DNA of 15,494 nt from CAZYTO01 sp964650405. GTDB taxonomy: Bacteria; Acidobacteriota; Thermoanaerobaculia; Gp7-AA8. Made by a program: the position numbers and the translations under genes. Shown in pieces: positions 13,058-15,494 of this stretch. The stretch covers positions 1 to 15,494 of the forward strand of contig CAZYTO010000127.1 of assembly GCA_964650405.1 (NCBI GenBank), read 5' to 3'. How positions within the stretch are numbered: the first letter of the stretch is position 1; each line of letters opens with the position of its first letter. The notes beneath the pieces were generated by a model. That model searched no databases and was not told the origin of the DNA. It saw only the letters and a list, made by a program, of their open reading frames with translations.

Positions 13058-15175
13058 CTACGGGCGAAGCCGCTCGAAGTACTCCGGTTTGGGCACGCCC
13101 ATAAGGTAATGGTCGAACCAGCCCACGATGTGCTCGAGGCGCTCGATGCGATGCCAGGGCTGACCGCTGCGGGAGAGCTCGTGCGATTCGCCCGGGAAGC
13201 GCACCATCACCGCCGGGATGTGCCGGTACTTGAGGGCCCGGAACATCATCTCGCCGCCGGCCATGGGCGGGGTTCGCCAGTCGGCTTCGCCCTCGATGAA
13301 CATCATCGGCGTCTTCACGCGGTCGATGTAGGTGATCGGCGAACGGGCCCGGAAGTCTTCCGGATCTTCGAAGGGGGCTTTGCGGAACCACGTCGGCTGG
13401 AAGAGGGTGAAGTCGGCCACGTACCAGAACGTCGACCAGTCGGCGATGTCGCGCTGGGCCACGGCCGCGGCAAAGCGGGTAGTCTGCGTGACCACCCAGT
13501 TCGTCAGGAGGCCGCCGCCGCTGCCGCCGGTCACGCCGAGCTTCTTCTCGTCGATGTACCCCTTGGCCACCAGCGCGTCGACTCCGGCCATGAGGTCCTT
13601 GAAGTCGTCGCCGGGATAATGGAACTGGATGACGTTCGCGAACTCCTCGCCGTAGCTGGTCGAGCCGCGGGGGTTCGGATAGAGCACGACATAGCCCTTG
13701 GCCGCCATCCACTGGAACTCGTGGTCGAAGACGTAACCGTACGCCGCGTGCGGGCCGCCGTGGATGTTGAGGATGAGCGGGTACTTCTTCTTTGGATCGA
13801 AGTCGGGCGGCAACTGTACCCAGGCTTCGATCTTCTTCCCGTCGAAGCTCGAGTACCGCAGCTCCTCCGGCTCGGTGAGGGTCAGCTCGCTCCACAGCTT
13901 CTCGTTGACGTTGGTCAGCCGGGTCAGGGCGCCGTCATCGGCCACGGCATAGAGATCGCCGACGATGGTCGGGGTGGAGACCAGGGCGACGGTGGCGCCG
14001 CCGTTGGCGGCGTAGGACTGCATGGAGTGCTTTCCCGTCGTCCAGGGCGTCACGGCACCGGTCGAGGCGTCGATGCGGGCCAGATTGGCCGTGCCGTCCC
14101 GCAGGATCGTCACGACCACCGAGAGGCTGTCGGCCGCCCAGGTCGGGCGCGCGCCGCGGTTGGCACGGGGCGCCGAGTTGTCGCCGCCCGCTCCGCTGAG
14201 CACGTCGCCCGCCTTCTTGTTGGTCAGATTCTTCGGCGACGATCCCGCTGTCGCCGAAACGACGTAGAGATCCGTCTCGGTGAAGGACTGGACGGGATGG
14301 GCTGGCTGGCCGGAGAAGGCGATCCACCTCCCGTCGGGGCTCGGTGCGTACGACTGCACGGCCACGTCGGCGTCGAAGAGCCTGGTGATCTCACCGCCGC
14401 CGGACGGCACGAAGTAGAGGGCACCCTCGCGTACGTCGTAGTACGGCTCGAAGACGCGTGTAGAGGTGAAGTAGATACGCGTGCCGTCCGGGCTCCAGGC
14501 CAGGTCGCTCTCGCTGAAGTCGCCGGTGGTGAGCTGCTTCGGCTTCGGGGCCTCTTCGGACGCGTCGCCGCGCACCTCGACGGTCCAGACGTGGGTTGTC
14601 CGCGTCGTGTCGCTGTACCCGGCGCCGTTGAGGCGATACGCGGCCTGATTGATGACGCGCACGTCGCTCTCGCGCTCGTCACCGTCCTTCTTCTTTTTCT
14701 CCTTGTCCTTGTCGAAGTCGTCGGGCTTGGTCGTCGCCGTGAACGCAATCGTCTTCCCGTCCGGAGCCCAGGCCAGCGAATCGACGGCGCGGGGCATCGA
14801 GGTGAGGGCCCGCGGCTCGCTCCCGTTCATGGGCAGGAGAAAGATCTGCGCCGGCTGCGGCTTGCCGTCCTTCTCCAGCGCGCGGAGGAACGCCAGCGTC
14901 TTCCCATCCGGCGACCAGCGCGGAGCGGTATCGCGCGGACCGTTCGTCAGCCTGCGCGCCGCGCCGCCACGCACCGGCACGACCCAGATGGCGGTCTCGT
15001 ACCCTTCTTTCTTCGCATCGACGTTCACGCGCACGAAAGCCGCAAGCGAGCCGCCGGGCGAGATCTGCGGATCGCCGATCCAGTGGAAGCGAAACAGGTC
15101 CTTTTCCGTGATGGGCCGGGCGTGCGCGGCGAGCGTGAGCGAGAGCGTGAGGAGAAGAAGGAGCGCTCGTTTCAT
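13058..15175 (-). CDS. Exported S9 family peptidase (prolyl oligopeptidase / acylaminoacyl-peptidase-like)
   Basis: A 705-residue serine peptidase with an N-terminal signal peptide (MKRALLLLLTLSLTLAAHA, cleavage likely after AHA), so periplasmic or secreted. Residues 20-430 form a beta-propeller with PD40-type blades (APRWSPDGKTLAF, SLAWAPDGKTIAF, DLAWSPDGTRIYF, SYAPSPDGRWIAF). A Lys/Asp-rich loop DKDKEKKKKDGDE interrupts one blade. The alpha/beta hydrolase domain, about 440-700, includes LILNIHGGPHAAYGYVF, the nucleophile in GVTGGSGGGLL (Ser552), the acid in EGEADWRTPP (Asp632) and the base in GESHELS (His665). The nucleophile elbow is GGSGGG where GGSYGG is common. Such enzymes cleave short peptides. 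The start at 15175 gives a proper signal peptide; an ATG 15 codons upstream would bury it and translate a palindrome. No Shine-Dalgarno is visible. Confidence 0.93.
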   Translation of the reverse strand: MKRALLLLLTLSLTLAAHARPITEKDLFRFHWIGDPQISPGGSLAAFVRVNVDAKKEGYETAIWVVPVRGGAARRLTNGPRDTAPRWSPDGKTLAFLRALEKDGKPQPAQIFLLPMNGSEPRALTSMPRAVDSLAWAPDGKTIAFTATTKPDDFDKDKEKKKKDGDERESDVRVINQAAYRLNGAGYSDTTRTTHVWTVEVRGDASEEAPKPKQLTTGDFSESDLAWSPDGTRIYFTSTRVFEPYYDVREGALYFVPSGGGEITRLFDADVAVQSYAPSPDGRWIAFSGQPAHPVQSFTETDLYVVSATAGSSPKNLTNKKAGDVLSGAGGDNSAPRANRGARPTWAADSLSVVVTILRDGTANLARIDASTGAVTPWTTGKHSMQSYAANGGATVALVSTPTIVGDLYAVADDGALTRLTNVNEKLWSELTLTEPEELRYSSFDGKKIEAWVQLPPDFDPKKKYPLILNIHGGPHAAYGYVFDHEFQWMAAKGYVVLYPNPRGSTSYGEEFANVIQFHYPGDDFKDLMAGVDALVAKGYIDEKKLGVTGGSGGGLLTNWVVTQTTRFAAAVAQRDIADWSTFWYVADFTLFQPTWFRKAPFEDPEDFRARSPITYIDRVKTPMMFIEGEADWRTPPMAGGEMMFRALKYRHIPAVMVRFPGESHELSRSGQPWHRIERLEHIVGWFDHYLMGVPKPEYFERLRP

Positions 15176-15186
15176 GGCGCGGGATT

Positions 15187-15210
15187 GTACGCGGACCGCG
15201 GTCCGCGTAC
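15187..15210. promoter_or_regulatory. Perfect 24-bp palindrome upstream of the S9 peptidase
   Basis: The half-site GTACGCGGACCG is followed immediately by its exact complement CGGTCCGCGTAC, with no spacer. It lies 11 bp upstream of the peptidase start codon. As DNA it could be an operator for a dimeric regulator. In RNA the stem would have almost no room for a loop, and it sits where the ribosome site should be. No matching site is seen elsewhere in the window. Confidence 0.55.
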
Positions 15211-15213
15211 CGG

Positions 15214-15240
15214 CATGCATGAGTAACGAGGCATGAGTAA
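15214..15240. repeat. Short heptamer repeat GCATGAG/TAAC
   Basis: The DNA reads GCATGAG, TAACGAG, GCATGAG, TAACCCC in steps of seven from 15218. GCATGAG is the reverse complement of the CTCATGC heptamer at 112-140. Together with 15241-15287, where I see nothing recognisable, it fills the space between the palindrome and the 20-bp array. Confidence 0.55.
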
Positions 15241-15287
15241 CCCCGATTCAGGGCCAGGGCTTCCGAAAGTGCACATTGGTACATCGG

Positions 15288-15494
15288 TCCGGCGCAATGA
15301 TCCGGAGCCCGGAACAATGATCCGGAGCCCGGCGCAACGTTCCGGACGCCGGAACAATGATCCGGAACCCGGCGCAATGATCCGGAGCCTGGAACAGTGA
15401 TCCGGAGCCCGGCGCAACGTTCCGGGCGCCTGAAACAACGATCCGGAGCCCGGCGCAACGTTCCAGTCGCCCGGAACAATGATCCGGAGCCCGG
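15288..15494. repeat. Tandem array of about 20-bp units, alternating two types
   Basis: Nine complete units start at 15301, 15321, 15341, 15361, 15381, 15401, 15421, 15442 and 15462, with a partial unit before and one cut by the window end. The consensus is TCCGGAGCCCGG followed by AACAATGA or CGCAACGT. The two types (AAC or CGC after the second CCGG) alternate strictly through all ten readable units, giving a 40-bp higher-order period. Two units are 21 bp. Some unit junctions form perfect palindromes such as GTTCCGGACGCCGGAAC (15339-15355). There are no unique spacers, so it is not CRISPR. A period of 20 is not a multiple of three and I do not regard it as coding. Confidence 0.9.

Noticed and set aside
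15172..15479. Minus-strand open frames reading through the 20-bp array
   Set aside because: The period is not a multiple of three, the product is an Arg/Pro/Gly repeat, and no start or ribosome site supports it.
15288..15494. CRISPR array
   Set aside because: Units of about 20 bp are directly adjacent, there are no unique spacers, and no cas genes are in the window.
1..15494. Insertion sequence or phage origin of the repeats
   Set aside because: No transposase, integrase or target-site duplication pattern is visible; REP-associated transposases would have to be sought elsewhere in the genome.

Overview
The window is high-GC chromosomal DNA from a Gram-negative (LPS-making) bacterium. The gene set best fits an Acidobacteriota-type genome, possibly Thermoanaerobaculia-like. 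This placement is inferred from protein style: a long-form HPF, a fused LptC/LptA, and tandem exported proteins of an acidobacterial flavour with an 'LDGRxVAxLTxPPW' segment. It was not tested by any search. No rRNA, tRNA, phage gene, transposase or CRISPR array is visible.

Almost everything is on the minus strand. Read in transcription order from the right, the window holds: an exported S9-family prolyl oligopeptidase-like peptidase (15175-13058); two tandem paralogous exported proteins of unknown function (12839-11547 and 11446-10139); one plus-strand orphan ORF of unknown function (9495-10088); accA (9476-8529); recJ (8403-6508); a polytopic membrane ORF that looks like the C-terminal half of a larger GT-C/YfhO-type protein (6441-5509); and a classical envelope/sigma-54 cluster. 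That cluster is lptC-lptA fusion (5144-3156), lptB (3072-2284), rpoN (2247-781) and hpf (758-186). Its order matches the lptC-lptA-lptB-rpoN-hpf order of proteobacteria: LPS transport bridge proteins, the LPS-export ATPase, sigma-54 and the ribosome hibernation factor, probably cotranscribed.

The unusual content is the DNA between, and once inside, these genes. At least seven places carry short tandem repeats with a 7- or 8-bp period. Most are built as a purine/G-rich arm, a short loop and a complementary C-rich arm, so they can fold into long imperfect hairpins. Each locus has its own repeat word (AGGCTGRA, GTAACGG, TTGCGAGG, CGCTCGC, GGCGGAG, CTCATGC/CGGCACT) but the architecture is shared, and some words recur at distant loci. 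One such element lies in frame inside recJ and adds about 65 residues between its two catalytic halves. Another covers the last codons of recJ at the border with the truncated membrane gene, and a copy of the same word family lies at the other end of that fragment. A separate array of about 20-bp units, in strict two-type alternation, runs off the right edge. A perfect 24-bp palindrome sits just upstream of the peptidase start codon. In short, the genes are ordinary and the repeat family is the part worth a second look.
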